NCBI GenBank assembly: GCA_947496555.1
Contig: CANMDH010000002.1
Location: forward strand, 62,001 to 126,000
DNA: 64,000 nt
From: an uncultured Aquimarina sp.
GTDB taxonomy: Bacteria; Bacteroidota; Bacteroidia; Flavobacteriales; Flavobacteriaceae
Direction of reading: 5' to 3'
Shown here: in pieces, positions 9,988 through 18,516 of the stretch
Position numbering within the stretch: position 1 is the stretch's first letter
How the letters are laid out: each line of letters starts with the position of its first letter
Notes under the pieces: model-generated
The model's input: the letters and a program-made list of their open reading frames with translations, nothing else
Databases searched by the model: none
What the model was told of the DNA's origin: nothing
Made by a program: the position numbers and the translations under genes

Positions 9988-10416
9988 ATGAATATGATAC
10001 TCCATAAAAAAAGCTGGTGGAACCGAAATTGGAAATGGATGTTTCCTCTAATAGGAATAGTCTTTATGGTAGTAGTATTCTTTTCTATGACCGGTGATGC
10101 TACCTTTAGATATGGTTCTATTTATATACAACCTGCTTTGGTTGATAATGCTTTAGAAAAAGCCAAAGAAAACGAGCGTGTTATTGAAAAATTAGGAGAA
10201 TTATCACCTCATGACTTCTTCCGCTTATTAGAAGGAGAAGTTGAATACTCTAATAACAATAAAACAGTTGCAGTAACTGTGGGGATTGTAGGAAGTAAAG
10301 GTCGTGCAAAATTAGATATTCTTGCAGATCAAAAAGGAAATAACTGGGAATATCAAAAGATCACTGTCAGGATAAAAAAACCGAAAAAAGAAACAATTAA
10401 AATTCTGGAAAAATAA
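9988..10416 (+). CDS. Coa1-like (cytochrome oxidase assembly protein 1 family) membrane protein
   Basis: 142 residues with a WWNRNWKWM motif before a single membrane span (about 17-34) and a soluble domain of about 100 residues ending in basic repeats. The Trp-rich lead-in plus one span matches bacterial proteins assigned to the Coa1 family, linked in mitochondria to cytochrome oxidase assembly; the bacterial role is not established. The next gene on the other strand ends three bases away, with no terminator between them. A second in-frame ATG lies two codons in. Confidence 0.65.
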   Translation: MNMILHKKSWWNRNWKWMFPLIGIVFMVVVFFSMTGDATFRYGSIYIQPALVDNALEKAKENERVIEKLGELSPHDFFRLLEGEVEYSNNNKTVAVTVGIVGSKGRAKLDILADQKGNNWEYQKITVRIKKPKKETIKILEK

Positions 10417-10419
10417 ATT

Positions 10420-10740
10420 CTAGGATTCGGGAGCTAATTCGATCTCTAACCCATTCAACTCTGGCGTAATCGGGATTTGGCAACCCAATCTACTATTATC
10501 TTCCACATAAAAAGCTTCGGCCAGCATCATATCCTCGTCATAACTCATTTCGGGCAACTCATGATCCGACAACGTATAACATTGGCATGATGCGCACATC
10601 GCCATACCGCCACAAGTACCTTCTACCGGAAGTTCATAAGCTTTGCAAACCTCCATTAAATTCATGGCCATATCGGTAGGTGCCTGTACTTCGTGTACTA
10701 CACCTTCTCTGTCCTTTATTTTTATAGTAATGTCTGACAT
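10420..10740 (-). CDS. [2Fe-2S] ferredoxin (adrenodoxin/plant-type fold)
   Basis: 106 residues from the ATG at 10740; a TTG two codons upstream is possible but less likely. The cluster ligands are visible as EGTCGGMAMCASCQC (C-x5-C-x2-C) and a fourth Cys in LGCQIP near the C-terminus. It is a small cytoplasmic electron carrier. It lies downstream of the ferredoxin-NADP reductase and the sulfite reductase operon, so the likely job is passing NADPH electrons to sulfite reductase. A terminator-like hairpin separates it from the reductase gene, so it may be made at a different level. Confidence 0.9.
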   Translation of the reverse strand: MSDITIKIKDREGVVHEVQAPTDMAMNLMEVCKAYELPVEGTCGGMAMCASCQCYTLSDHELPEMSYDEDMMLAEAFYVEDNSRLGCQIPITPELNGLEIELAPES

Positions 10741-10795
10741 ATTCAATTTTTAGCCTAACAATCAGGCAAATAGTTAATAATTTCGAATTATGGCA

Positions 10796-10833
10796 AAAAG
10801 AATGATTCGTTAACCGAATCATTCTTCTCTTTT
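10796..10833 (-). terminator. Hairpin between FNR and ferredoxin genes
   Basis: AAGAATGATTCG (10798-10809) and CGAATCATTCTT (10815-10826) form a perfect 12-bp stem. T-runs follow on both strands (TTTTT on minus, CTCTTTTTTT on plus). On the minus strand it would end or reduce transcription after the reductase gene, before ferredoxin. Confidence 0.7.
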
Positions 10834-10873
10834 TTTGAATTCCCTCTAGCGATCCCCTTTGGGGGGAGGGGAC

Positions 10874-11929
10874 TTATATAATAGCTTTTACTACTTCTTT
10901 TTTAGCTTCTTTTTTAGTTCCGTCGAATCCTTCTACACCCCCTACGGTAGTATATTTCATGACATACTTCTTATCTGGGAAAATTCTTTGATAAGCACTT
11001 TGACACATAATCGCTGCTTCATGAAAACCAGATAAGATCAATTTTAGCTTTCCTTTATAGGTGTTTACATCTCCAATTGCATAAATACCAGGAATATTGG
11101 TTTGATAATCGTACGAATTATCAACTTTGATTGCATTTTTTTCGATCTCTAATCCCCAATTGGCAATTGGCCCTAGTTTGGGAGACAATCCAAATAATGG
11201 AATAAAATAATCGGTATCTAAATGAATATCCCCTTGGGTCTTATGTTTAATACCAACTCCTGTAACATGATCATTGCCTTTTAGTTCTTTTACCTCTGCT
11301 TCGGTAATAAGATTTACTTTTCCAAGTTTTGACAGTTCTGCAACTCTTTCTACAGAATCCAATGCTCCGCGAAATTCATTTCTTCTATGTACTAAAGTAA
11401 CCTCACTAGCAACTTCGGCAAGGAAGATAGTCCAATCCAGTGCAGAGTCTCCACCACCAGCAATTACCACTCTTTTATCTCTGTAAACTTCTGGATCACG
11501 AATTATATAGGCAACACCTTTATCTTCAAAATCAACAATATTGGGGATTGGAGGTTTGCGAGGTTCAAAAGAACCTAATCCTCCAGCAATCGCCACTACC
11601 GGTGCATTATGTTGGGTCCCTTTATTGGTAGTAACCAAAAAAGTGTCATCCTCTAATTTTTCTATGGTCTCTGCCCTCTCCCCCAAAGTAAAACCAGGTT
11701 CAAAAGGTTTTATCTGTTCCATAAGATTATCAACTAATTCACCTGCAAGAATTTCTGGAAATCCAGGAATATCATAAATTGGTTTTTTGGGGTATATCTC
11801 TGCACATTGACCACCAGGTTGTGGTAAGGCATCGATAAGATGCGTTTTCAGCTTTAGTAATCCTGCTTCAAAAACGGTAAATAAACCTGTTGGTCCTGCT
11901 CCGATAATTAAAATATCAGTCTTGATCAT
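10874..11929 (-). CDS. Ferredoxin-NADP+ reductase, thioredoxin-reductase-like type
   Basis: About 351 residues from the ATG at 11929. The FAD-binding GAGPTG motif is near the N-terminus, then the PGGQCAEIYP segment; an NAD(P)-binding GGGDSALD motif with HRR follows in the middle, and the C-terminal FAD motif is GIYAIGDVN. There is no redox CxxC, which separates it from thioredoxin reductase and fits the YumC-type ferredoxin-NADP reductases. It overlaps the siroheme gene by 14 nt at the tail of the sulfate-reduction operon, so it most likely supplies reduced ferredoxin for sulfite reductase. Confidence 0.87.
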   Translation of the reverse strand: MIKTDILIIGAGPTGLFTVFEAGLLKLKTHLIDALPQPGGQCAEIYPKKPIYDIPGFPEILAGELVDNLMEQIKPFEPGFTLGERAETIEKLEDDTFLVTTNKGTQHNAPVVAIAGGLGSFEPRKPPIPNIVDFEDKGVAYIIRDPEVYRDKRVVIAGGGDSALDWTIFLAEVASEVTLVHRRNEFRGALDSVERVAELSKLGKVNLITEAEVKELKGNDHVTGVGIKHKTQGDIHLDTDYFIPLFGLSPKLGPIANWGLEIEKNAIKVDNSYDYQTNIPGIYAIGDVNTYKGKLKLILSGFHEAAIMCQSAYQRIFPDKKYVMKYTTVGGVEGFDGTKKEAKKEVVKAII

Positions 11930-12518
11930 GTTCAACTTCTTTTTTTCCTATTAATCCTTTTGTGAATTCGTTTAATGTTTCTACTTTTTCTTCGAAATCA
12001 CCTTTTATTGTTTTTCTGTATTCATTTAAATTCTTAACCAAATCATCTATATTTTCTGGAAGTACCTCCTCAAAAAACTGACGCAGTCGTTTGGCCGTGG
12101 TTGGGGATTTTCCGTTAGTCGAAATAGCCACCTTTACATTACCTTTGGTAACAATACCTCCCATATAAAAATCGCAATATGGTGGATTGTCTGCTACATT
12201 AACTAGTTTACTTCTTTTCCTACAATCCTTATATACTTTCATATTGATTTCTGGAACATCGGTAGTAGCAATTACAATATGTTTTCCTTTTAGAAAACGT
12301 TTATGATACTTCCTAGTAATCATTTCTACATCAAATTTCTTGGCAAGTGCAATGGTCCTCTCACGAAACATTGGAGAAATCATAGTAACTTTGGCATCTG
12401 GACTAGATTTTGTTAAGAACGTTAGTTTTTCTTCAGCCACATTTCCTCCTCCTACAATTAGGATTTCAAGGTTCTTAGCCTTCAAAAAAATTGGATATAA
12501 ATTATTTCTTTCTTCCAT
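11916..12518 (-). CDS. Siroheme synthase, precorrin-2 dehydrogenase/ferrochelatase (CysG N-domain, Met8-like)
   Basis: 200 residues from the ATG at 12518 (MEERNNLYP), preferred over an upstream TTG that would overlap cobA. A Rossmann motif IVGGGNVAEEKL opens the protein, followed by ATTDVPEIN, NVADNPPYCDFY and STNGKSPTTAKRLR, typical of the CysG N-terminal module. It oxidises precorrin-2 with NAD+ and usually also inserts Fe2+ to give siroheme, the cofactor of sulfite reductase encoded two genes upstream. It lies 23 nt after cobA; the two genes are split here and fused in enteric CysG. Confidence 0.92.
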   Translation of the reverse strand: MEERNNLYPIFLKAKNLEILIVGGGNVAEEKLTFLTKSSPDAKVTMISPMFRERTIALAKKFDVEMITRKYHKRFLKGKHIVIATTDVPEINMKVYKDCRKRSKLVNVADNPPYCDFYMGGIVTKGNVKVAISTNGKSPTTAKRLRQFFEEVLPENIDDLVKNLNEYRKTIKGDFEEKVETLNEFTKGLIGKKEVEHDQD

Positions 12519-12541
12519 CTTTATATCACTATCCTGAACAA

Positions 12542-13315
12542 TCAAGATATAATTTCGTGTTGTACTTCTGCACAAATTGAAGCTAGTTTCACTCGTTGGC
12601 TTACTACTTCGCCTATCACAATAATTGCTGGAGAAGATAATTTTTTATTTAGAACAATCTGCTCTATAGTTTCAATGGTACCTAATCCAAATTCCTCATT
12701 TTCAGTAGTTCCATTTTGAATAATCGCTACCGGAATATGGTGTTTATTTTCGGCTGCAAAGATACGAACTATTTCACTTAACTTACCCATTCCCATTAGA
12801 ATTACCACTGTAGCATTTGATTTTGCCGCCAGGTATACATCTTGTGATAATTTATGAGATTTTGTTGTTCCTGTGATTACCCAGAAACTTTCAGAGGCTC
12901 CTCTTTTTGTAAGGGGAATCCCTTGATAAGCAGGTACGGCAAGAGAGGATGAAATACCAGGAACCATTTCTGTTTCTATATCAAATTGTTGAACGTAATC
13001 AATTTCTTCGGCTCCCCGACCAAAAATAAAAGGATCTCCTCCTTTTAATCGTACAACATGCCCGTGACTCTTGGCGCGACTTACTATTAATTCGTTGATT
13101 TGTTCTTGTTGGTAGGCATAACATCCTTTTCGTTTTCCGACAAAAATCTTTTCGGCGTTGGGCGCATACTCCAACAATGATTCATTAATCAGTGCATCAT
13201 ACAACACCACATCTGCCGACTCTAAAGCTTTTATCGCTTTGAGCGTAATCAGGTCCGAATCTCCAGGTCCTGCTCCTACTACCGTTAATTTTGGTGTTTT
13301 AGTACTCATTTTCAT
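12542..13315 (-). CDS. cobA: Uroporphyrinogen-III C-methyltransferase
   Basis: About 257 residues from the ATG at 13315 (a second ATG is at 13309). The SUMT signatures are present: VGAGPGDSDLITLKA at the N-terminus, VRLKGGDPFIFGRGAEE, VPGISSSLAVPAYQGIPLTKRG and VILMGMGKL. It methylates uroporphyrinogen III twice with SAM to give precorrin-2, the substrate of the next gene. Its SAM use also ties the operon to the methionine genes nearby. It sits 45 nt after the sulfite reductase gene. Confidence 0.95.
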   Translation of the reverse strand: MKMSTKTPKLTVVGAGPGDSDLITLKAIKALESADVVLYDALINESLLEYAPNAEKIFVGKRKGCYAYQQEQINELIVSRAKSHGHVVRLKGGDPFIFGRGAEEIDYVQQFDIETEMVPGISSSLAVPAYQGIPLTKRGASESFWVITGTTKSHKLSQDVYLAAKSNATVVILMGMGKLSEIVRIFAAENKHHIPVAIIQNGTTENEEFGLGTIETIEQIVLNKKLSSPAIIVIGEVVSQRVKLASICAEVQHEIIS

Positions 13316-13360
13316 CAATTTATCTATTATAATCTCTTAACTTTTAAGATCTTAAAGATA

Positions 13361-15451
13361 TTACACATTTTCTACTTCAACAGCTCTAAACGCTTGCACT
13401 TTTTGTAAAAATTGACCTGCTTTTTTGATATAATCGATTGCAAAATCCCGGCTCGGTGCATTTTTTTGAAGTTGGTATATTAAATCTGCAAATGTTCCTT
13501 CTAACTTTATCTTTCCGGTAGCAACAAACTCATCATCAAACTGTCGAATGATTCCTGCATGGGTATTGGTTTTTTTGTTTTCTGCCAACAATAATGCCTT
13601 AGCAGAATTTACCAAAGAACTATATGCATGATACACGGCATCAGAGTATACTTCATTATCAAAAGAGATTTTTGCATTTTCTATCTTTTCTTCGCTTTCC
13701 AAAAATAAGGTTGCAATCAAATCAATTACCACTCCTGCACATTCTCCAATTCCGATGGCTTTTACATATTCCTCTTCGTTACCCCAGTCTATAAAATCTT
13801 TCGGAGTCAAATTATCTACATTAGAAAGATCTGTAAGAAAATCATAGAAGTATTTTTCTCCTTTTTCGGCATAATACTCTACAAACTGCTTTCCGTTAGC
13901 ATTCGCCTCAAAATCGTTTAAGATTCTACGTAATGCTTCTGGACCTCTTCTGCTTGGTATTTTAACTACTTTATCGGCAAAACGACCATTTCCGTCACCT
14001 AGATTCCCTCCTCCAAGTAATACCTGAAGTGCCGGTGCTACCAATTTATCTTTGGTTCGCACAGACATTCCCTGGAAACCAATATTAGCCATATTGTGTT
14101 GCCCGCAGGCATTCATACATCCGCTGATTTTTATAACCAAATCTTCTTTCTCTAAATATTGTGGATATTCTGTTTTGATTACTCTTTCTAACTCTTCGGC
14201 AATACCAGTACTACTTGCGATTCCCAAATTACAAGTATCAGTTCCCGGACAAGCAGTGATATCTACTGCTTTATTATATCCAGCTTCTACAAATCCCAAC
14301 TTCTCTAATTCTTGATAGAAAAACGGCACTAGATCTTCTTTTATAAAAGGAATTAAAATATTCTGACGTAACGATAAACGAATTTCTCCGGCTGCATATT
14401 TTTCAACTAAATCTGCCAATAATCTTGCCTTATCTGTATAAAAATCTCCAAGCAATACTTTAACACCTATTGCAACATATCCTTCTTGCTTTTGTGCAAT
14501 CACATTAGTTGATTTCCATAAGTCAAAAGCTTTCTGATCTTTGATTTCAACCTTTGGTGCGTCAACTTCAACAGGAGCAGAAACTTTATATGCTTCAGCA
14601 TCAATAGCAACAGTTTTTTGTACAATGGCATTTTGTTCTGCTTCAACCAATTCTTTGAACGCCTCTAAACCAATATCTTTGATCAAGAATTTCATTCTCG
14701 CCTTCGCTCTGCTCTTTCGCTCACCATGACGATCAAAAATTCGAAGCACTCCTTCCATTACTGGAATTATTTTGTCTGAAGGAAGAAAGCTATATAGTTC
14801 ATCTGCATGCCTAGGTTGAGAACCTAATCCGCCGCCAAGCATAACCTTAAATCCTCGAACACCATTTTCTATTTTGGCAATAAACCCAAGATCATGCATA
14901 TAAGATAATCCAGTATCTTCATCAGATCCAGAGAACGACACTTTAAATTTACGCCCCATCTCCTGGCAAATAGGATTTCTTAAAAAGAAACGGAACAATG
15001 CATCTGCATACGGAGAAACATCGAAGGGTTCGTTTGGATCAATCCCCGCTGTTTCTGAAGCTGTGACATTACGAACAGTATTACCACATGCCTCTCTAAG
15101 CGTAACATCATCCTTTTCTAATTCTGCCCAAAGTTCTGGTGTACGATTTAGATCTACATAATGAATCTGAATATCCTGGCGTGTTGTGATATGAAGACGC
15201 CCTTTTGAATATTCATCAGACACTTCACAAATACGTCTAAGCTGATTACTTAATACCTTACCATACGGAAGTTTAATACGAATCATCTGAACACCTTCCT
15301 GACGCTGACCATATACACCACGTGCCAGACGCAGACTACGAAACTTCTCTTCATCAATCTTACCCTTATGGAATTGTTCAATCTTATTGGCCAATTCTAT
15401 AATGTCTTTTTCAACAACTGGGTTTTCTATTTCAGTTCTAAAACTTTGCAT
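13361..15451 (-). CDS. Assimilatory sulfite reductase (siroheme/4Fe-4S) with C-terminal HEPN-like domain
   Basis: 696 residues. Two ferredoxin-like plus nitrite/sulfite reductase repeats are followed by the cluster/siroheme Cys motifs CPGTDTCNLG (about 400) and GCMNACGQHN (about 445). The single-chain NirA/Sir layout suits ferredoxin as donor, and a ferredoxin-NADP reductase is in the operon. Sulfite rather than nitrite is inferred from the cysDNH and siroheme context. After about residue 565 there is an extra all-helical domain with YSDAVYHAYSSLVNSAKALL and THAGIIRQFDDEFV, a good match to HEPN domains. This segment is not part of a standard sulfite reductase. Confidence 0.9.
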   Translation of the reverse strand: MQSFRTEIENPVVEKDIIELANKIEQFHKGKIDEEKFRSLRLARGVYGQRQEGVQMIRIKLPYGKVLSNQLRRICEVSDEYSKGRLHITTRQDIQIHYVDLNRTPELWAELEKDDVTLREACGNTVRNVTASETAGIDPNEPFDVSPYADALFRFFLRNPICQEMGRKFKVSFSGSDEDTGLSYMHDLGFIAKIENGVRGFKVMLGGGLGSQPRHADELYSFLPSDKIIPVMEGVLRIFDRHGERKSRAKARMKFLIKDIGLEAFKELVEAEQNAIVQKTVAIDAEAYKVSAPVEVDAPKVEIKDQKAFDLWKSTNVIAQKQEGYVAIGVKVLLGDFYTDKARLLADLVEKYAAGEIRLSLRQNILIPFIKEDLVPFFYQELEKLGFVEAGYNKAVDITACPGTDTCNLGIASSTGIAEELERVIKTEYPQYLEKEDLVIKISGCMNACGQHNMANIGFQGMSVRTKDKLVAPALQVLLGGGNLGDGNGRFADKVVKIPSRRGPEALRRILNDFEANANGKQFVEYYAEKGEKYFYDFLTDLSNVDNLTPKDFIDWGNEEEYVKAIGIGECAGVVIDLIATLFLESEEKIENAKISFDNEVYSDAVYHAYSSLVNSAKALLLAENKKTNTHAGIIRQFDDEFVATGKIKLEGTFADLIYQLQKNAPSRDFAIDYIKKAGQFLQKVQAFRAVEVENV

Positions 15452-15467
15452 CTTTTTTCGTATTTCG

Positions 15468-15484
15468 GTCCTTCAAAAAAGGAC
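15468..15484 (-). promoter_or_regulatory. Short hairpin just upstream of the sulfite reductase start
   Basis: GTCCTT and AAGGAC form a perfect 6-bp stem with a 5-nt loop. It ends 17 nt before the ATG, inside the 109-nt gap between cysN and the sulfite reductase gene. It could affect translation or be an RNA processing site; nothing in the sequence decides this. Confidence 0.35.
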
Positions 15485-15560
15485 GTAGTTATGACTTTTG
15501 TATCGTGTTTTTTTTACTTTGAAAATTTCTGTTTTTCCTCGTTCTCAGAAAAGGCTTTAT

Positions 15561-16808
15561 TTATTCAATAAAACCGACGCCCGACGTATTATTGGTTTGT
15601 GAATCGATTAATATAAAGGACCCTGAAGCCTTATTATTGCTATAAGTATCAAAAGCTAAAGGTTTGCTTAATTGTATTTGTACTTTTCCTACCTCGTTTA
15701 ATTGTAAGGCATTTTTGGAAGTATCTTCTCCAGAAAGGTCTGTAGCAATGGTACCGCTGATACTTTTTACCTTAGCAAGGATACGATTGCTACCACTTTG
15801 CACAAAATAATTAGCTCCCGGATTAAGATCTTTACTGTCCATCCAACAAACCGTTGCGGTAAGTTGTTTTTCTACTTTTGGTTTTTCTGATGATTTTACA
15901 ATCATATCCCCTCTACTCACATTTACGTCATCTTCTAAAGTAATAGTACAGGAACTTCCTCTACCAGCTTTATCAAATTTTTGATCAAAGAAGTAAATCT
16001 CTTTTACTTTTGAAGTAGTTAATGAAGGTAAAATAGTTACCTCATCTCCCACAGAAAGGTCTCCACCGTATAATTTACCAGCATATCCTCTGAAATCATG
16101 AAATTCGTCTTTTTTAGGTCGAATTACAGTTTGTATAGGAAAACGCGCATTTGATTTTTCATAAACATCTTGGGCATCTAGCTCTTCTAAATGCTGTAAT
16201 AATGTTTGCCCATTATACCATGGTGTATTGGTTGATTTATCTACTACATTATCCCCTTGCAACGCACTTACAGGAATAAAGGTTATATTTTGTTCTTTAT
16301 AATCGCTTTTCTCGATTAATTTCTCAAAATCTGCTTTTATTGTTTCAAATTTCTCTTGTGAAAAATCTACAAGATCCATTTTATTAATAGCAACTATTAC
16401 ATCCTTCACTCTTAATAAATTATTGATAAAGAAATGACGATATGTTTGTTCTATCACTCCCTTACGTGCATCCACCAAAATAATTGATGCTTGCGATGTC
16501 GATGCTCCAGTAACCATGTTTCGGGTATACTCAATATGACCTGGAGTATCGGCGATGATATAACTTTTTGATTTTGTAGAAAAATAAATATGAGCAACAT
16601 CAATTGTAATTCCTTGTTCTCGCTCTGCCACCAAACCATCTGTAGCCAATGAAAAATCAAGGTAGTCAAACCCATTTGCTTTACTTCTGGTTTCGATCGC
16701 CTCTAATTTATCTGTAGTTAACGACTTTGTATCATATAGAATGCGACCAATTAAGGTGCTTTTTCCATCATCTACACTTCCTGCTGTTGCTATTTTTAAT
16801 ACGTCCAT
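15561..16808 (-). CDS. cysN: Sulfate adenylyltransferase subunit 1 (regulatory GTPase)
   Basis: 415 residues. The GTP-binding motifs are clear: the P-loop AGSVDDGKST, DTPGH (about 90) and NKMD, with EF-Tu-like beta-barrel domains after about residue 215. CysN couples GTP hydrolysis to sulfate adenylylation by CysD. The length shows there is no C-terminal APS kinase domain, unlike fused CysNC/NodQ proteins. It follows cysD after a 74-nt gap that contains a 7-bp tandem repeat. Confidence 0.96.
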   Translation of the reverse strand: MDVLKIATAGSVDDGKSTLIGRILYDTKSLTTDKLEAIETRSKANGFDYLDFSLATDGLVAEREQGITIDVAHIYFSTKSKSYIIADTPGHIEYTRNMVTGASTSQASIILVDARKGVIEQTYRHFFINNLLRVKDVIVAINKMDLVDFSQEKFETIKADFEKLIEKSDYKEQNITFIPVSALQGDNVVDKSTNTPWYNGQTLLQHLEELDAQDVYEKSNARFPIQTVIRPKKDEFHDFRGYAGKLYGGDLSVGDEVTILPSLTTSKVKEIYFFDQKFDKAGRGSSCTITLEDDVNVSRGDMIVKSSEKPKVEKQLTATVCWMDSKDLNPGANYFVQSGSNRILAKVKSISGTIATDLSGEDTSKNALQLNEVGKVQIQLSKPLAFDTYSNNKASGSFILIDSQTNNTSGVGFIE

Positions 16809-16820
16809 CTTATTTATTTA

Positions 16821-16848
16821 GTTGATCGTTGATCGTTGATCGTTGCTA
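16821..16848. repeat. 7-bp tandem repeat (GTTGATC x3 plus a partial unit)
   Basis: GTTGATC occurs three times in a row at 16821-16841 and is followed by GTTGCTA. It lies in the gap between cysD and cysN, just upstream of the cysN start on the minus strand. Copy number could vary by slippage and change spacing inside the operon. Confidence 0.85.
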
Positions 16849-16882
16849 GACTATAAACTAACAACTGACAACTATCAACTCT

Positions 16883-17842
16883 TTAAAAATATCCTTGTTG
16901 TTTTCTTTTTTCCATGGCAGCTTCAGATCGTTTATCATCGATACGGGCTCCTCTTTCTGAAATTGTCGATTCCCTAATTTCTGCAACTACCTTGTCAATG
17001 GTAACCGCATCAGAAAGTACTGCTGCGGTACATGACATATCACCCACAGTACGAAAACGTACCATTCTTTCTTCTACTACTTCATCATCTTCTCTGTACA
17101 CCACATCATCTTCTGCCGACCAGATCATCCCATCCCTCACAAATGTTTTACGTTTGTGTGCAAAATAGATTGACGGAATTTCGATTCCTTCTTTTTCGAT
17201 ATAACTCCACACATCAAGCTCTGTCCAGTTACTAATTGGAAACACTCTTACATTTTGTCCAAGATCAATTTTACCATTAAGATGATCAAATAGCTCCGGA
17301 CGTTGATTTTTTTCATCCCATTGCCCAAAATCATCTCTTACAGAAAAAATGCGTTCTTTGGCTCTTGCTTTTTCTTCGTCTCTACGTGCTCCACCAATGG
17401 CTGCATCAAATTTGAATTCTTCTAAAGCATCCAAAAGTGTAGTTGTTTGTAAACTATTTCTACTGGCGTACTTTCCTTTTTCTTCAATCACTTTTCCCTG
17501 GTCAATAGAGTCCTGTACATTTCGAACAATAAGTTCTACCCCAAGTTCTTCAACCAATTTATCTCTAAATTCGATTGTTTCCGGGAAGTTATGTCCCGTA
17601 TCAATATGAAGTAACGGAAAAGGTATTTTACCAGGATAAAATGCTTTTTGGGCCAATCTAACCAAGGTTATAGAATCTTTTCCGCCAGAAAAAAGTAGCA
17701 CAGGTTTCTCAAACTGAGCCACTACCTCTCTAAAAATATAAATAGCTTCGCTTTCTAGTGGATTTACAGTAAGAACAGATGTTCCTGCAAGATTACTCGC
17801 AGACCCATTCAATTGTTCGACTTTCTTTTCTAATATTTCCAT
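16883..17842 (-). CDS. cysD: Sulfate adenylyltransferase subunit 2
   Basis: 319 residues. The PP-loop motif LLFSGGKDS is at about 49-57; GHNFPETIEFRD, GGARRDEEKARAKER, FPISNWTELDVW and the C-terminal SERGARIDDK block are characteristic of CysD. It makes APS from ATP and sulfate, together with the CysN GTPase encoded next. It starts 20 nt after cysH, in one cytoplasmic activation-reduction operon. Confidence 0.97.
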   Translation of the reverse strand: MEILEKKVEQLNGSASNLAGTSVLTVNPLESEAIYIFREVVAQFEKPVLLFSGGKDSITLVRLAQKAFYPGKIPFPLLHIDTGHNFPETIEFRDKLVEELGVELIVRNVQDSIDQGKVIEEKGKYASRNSLQTTTLLDALEEFKFDAAIGGARRDEEKARAKERIFSVRDDFGQWDEKNQRPELFDHLNGKIDLGQNVRVFPISNWTELDVWSYIEKEGIEIPSIYFAHKRKTFVRDGMIWSAEDDVVYREDDEVVEERMVRFRTVGDMSCTAAVLSDAVTIDKVVAEIRESTISERGARIDDKRSEAAMEKRKQQGYF

Positions 17843-17862
17843 ACTAATTTTTTCGTCATTTA

Positions 17863-18495
17863 TCAGTTAGTGTGCAACCCACATTCTCTATTCTCTAAAA
17901 CCTTGGTTGGGTCGAAATATTTAAATTCGTTAGGTAAATTATTTTCTGCCAGATAAATATCAAGTTCCGCATCTGAATAATAATAGAATGGGCTTACTTT
18001 TAGGACCCCATCATTACCCATACTCAAAATATCCAAAGAGTCTCTAAGGGCTGTTTGTCCTTTTCTAAGATTAGTGAACCAAACATCTGGAGTAAAATCT
18101 GCCATTGCTCTTTTGAAGGGTTCCAGTTTTACTTGATCTGTAAACACCTTATGCATAGGATCCTCTATATCGGGAATACCCATTACCACATCTCGATGTG
18201 CGGTGGTCTGTTTGGGTACATACAACTTTACATTTAGATGTAGCAATTCTATAACTTCTTCTGCATGTCTATAGGTATTAGGAGTATTATATCCCGAATC
18301 GCACCAAATTACTGGAATATCCGATAACGCTTTTGCGCATACATTCAGAATAGCTGCCTCATAGGGTCTAAAATTTGTAGTAACTACTGGTTTTTTAGCA
18401 TTCAAAACGGCCCATTGCACAATTTCAAGAGGCGTTTTATCTTTTAAAGATTTGTTTAAGTCTTCGATTTCTTTCTCTGCTATACTAATACTCAT
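17863..18495 (-). CDS. cysH: Phosphoadenylyl-/adenylyl-sulfate reductase, CysH family (no Fe-S cysteine motif)
   Basis: 210 residues from the ATG at 18495; a TTG 21 nt upstream also reads through but has no support. PP-loop fold with TTNFRPYEAA near the N-terminus, WCDSGYNTPNTYRHAEE, WFTNLRKGQTALRD, and the C-terminal RECGLH that carries the catalytic Cys. The CC...CxxC pairs that bind a [4Fe-4S] cluster in assimilatory APS reductases are absent, as in PAPS-specific enzymes. By family rules this would reduce PAPS to sulfite, yet no APS kinase is encoded in the window. Confidence 0.92.
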   Translation of the reverse strand: MSISIAEKEIEDLNKSLKDKTPLEIVQWAVLNAKKPVVTTNFRPYEAAILNVCAKALSDIPVIWCDSGYNTPNTYRHAEEVIELLHLNVKLYVPKQTTAHRDVVMGIPDIEDPMHKVFTDQVKLEPFKRAMADFTPDVWFTNLRKGQTALRDSLDILSMGNDGVLKVSPFYYYSDAELDIYLAENNLPNEFKYFDPTKVLENRECGLHTN

Positions 18496-18516
18496 TCTTC
18501 TTTTTCTATTAGGCAA

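Noticed and set aside
12519-12575. TTG start extending the siroheme gene into cobA
   Set aside because: The ATG at 12518 gives the usual N-terminus (MEERNNLYP) and a 23-nt gap; the extension is not domain-like.
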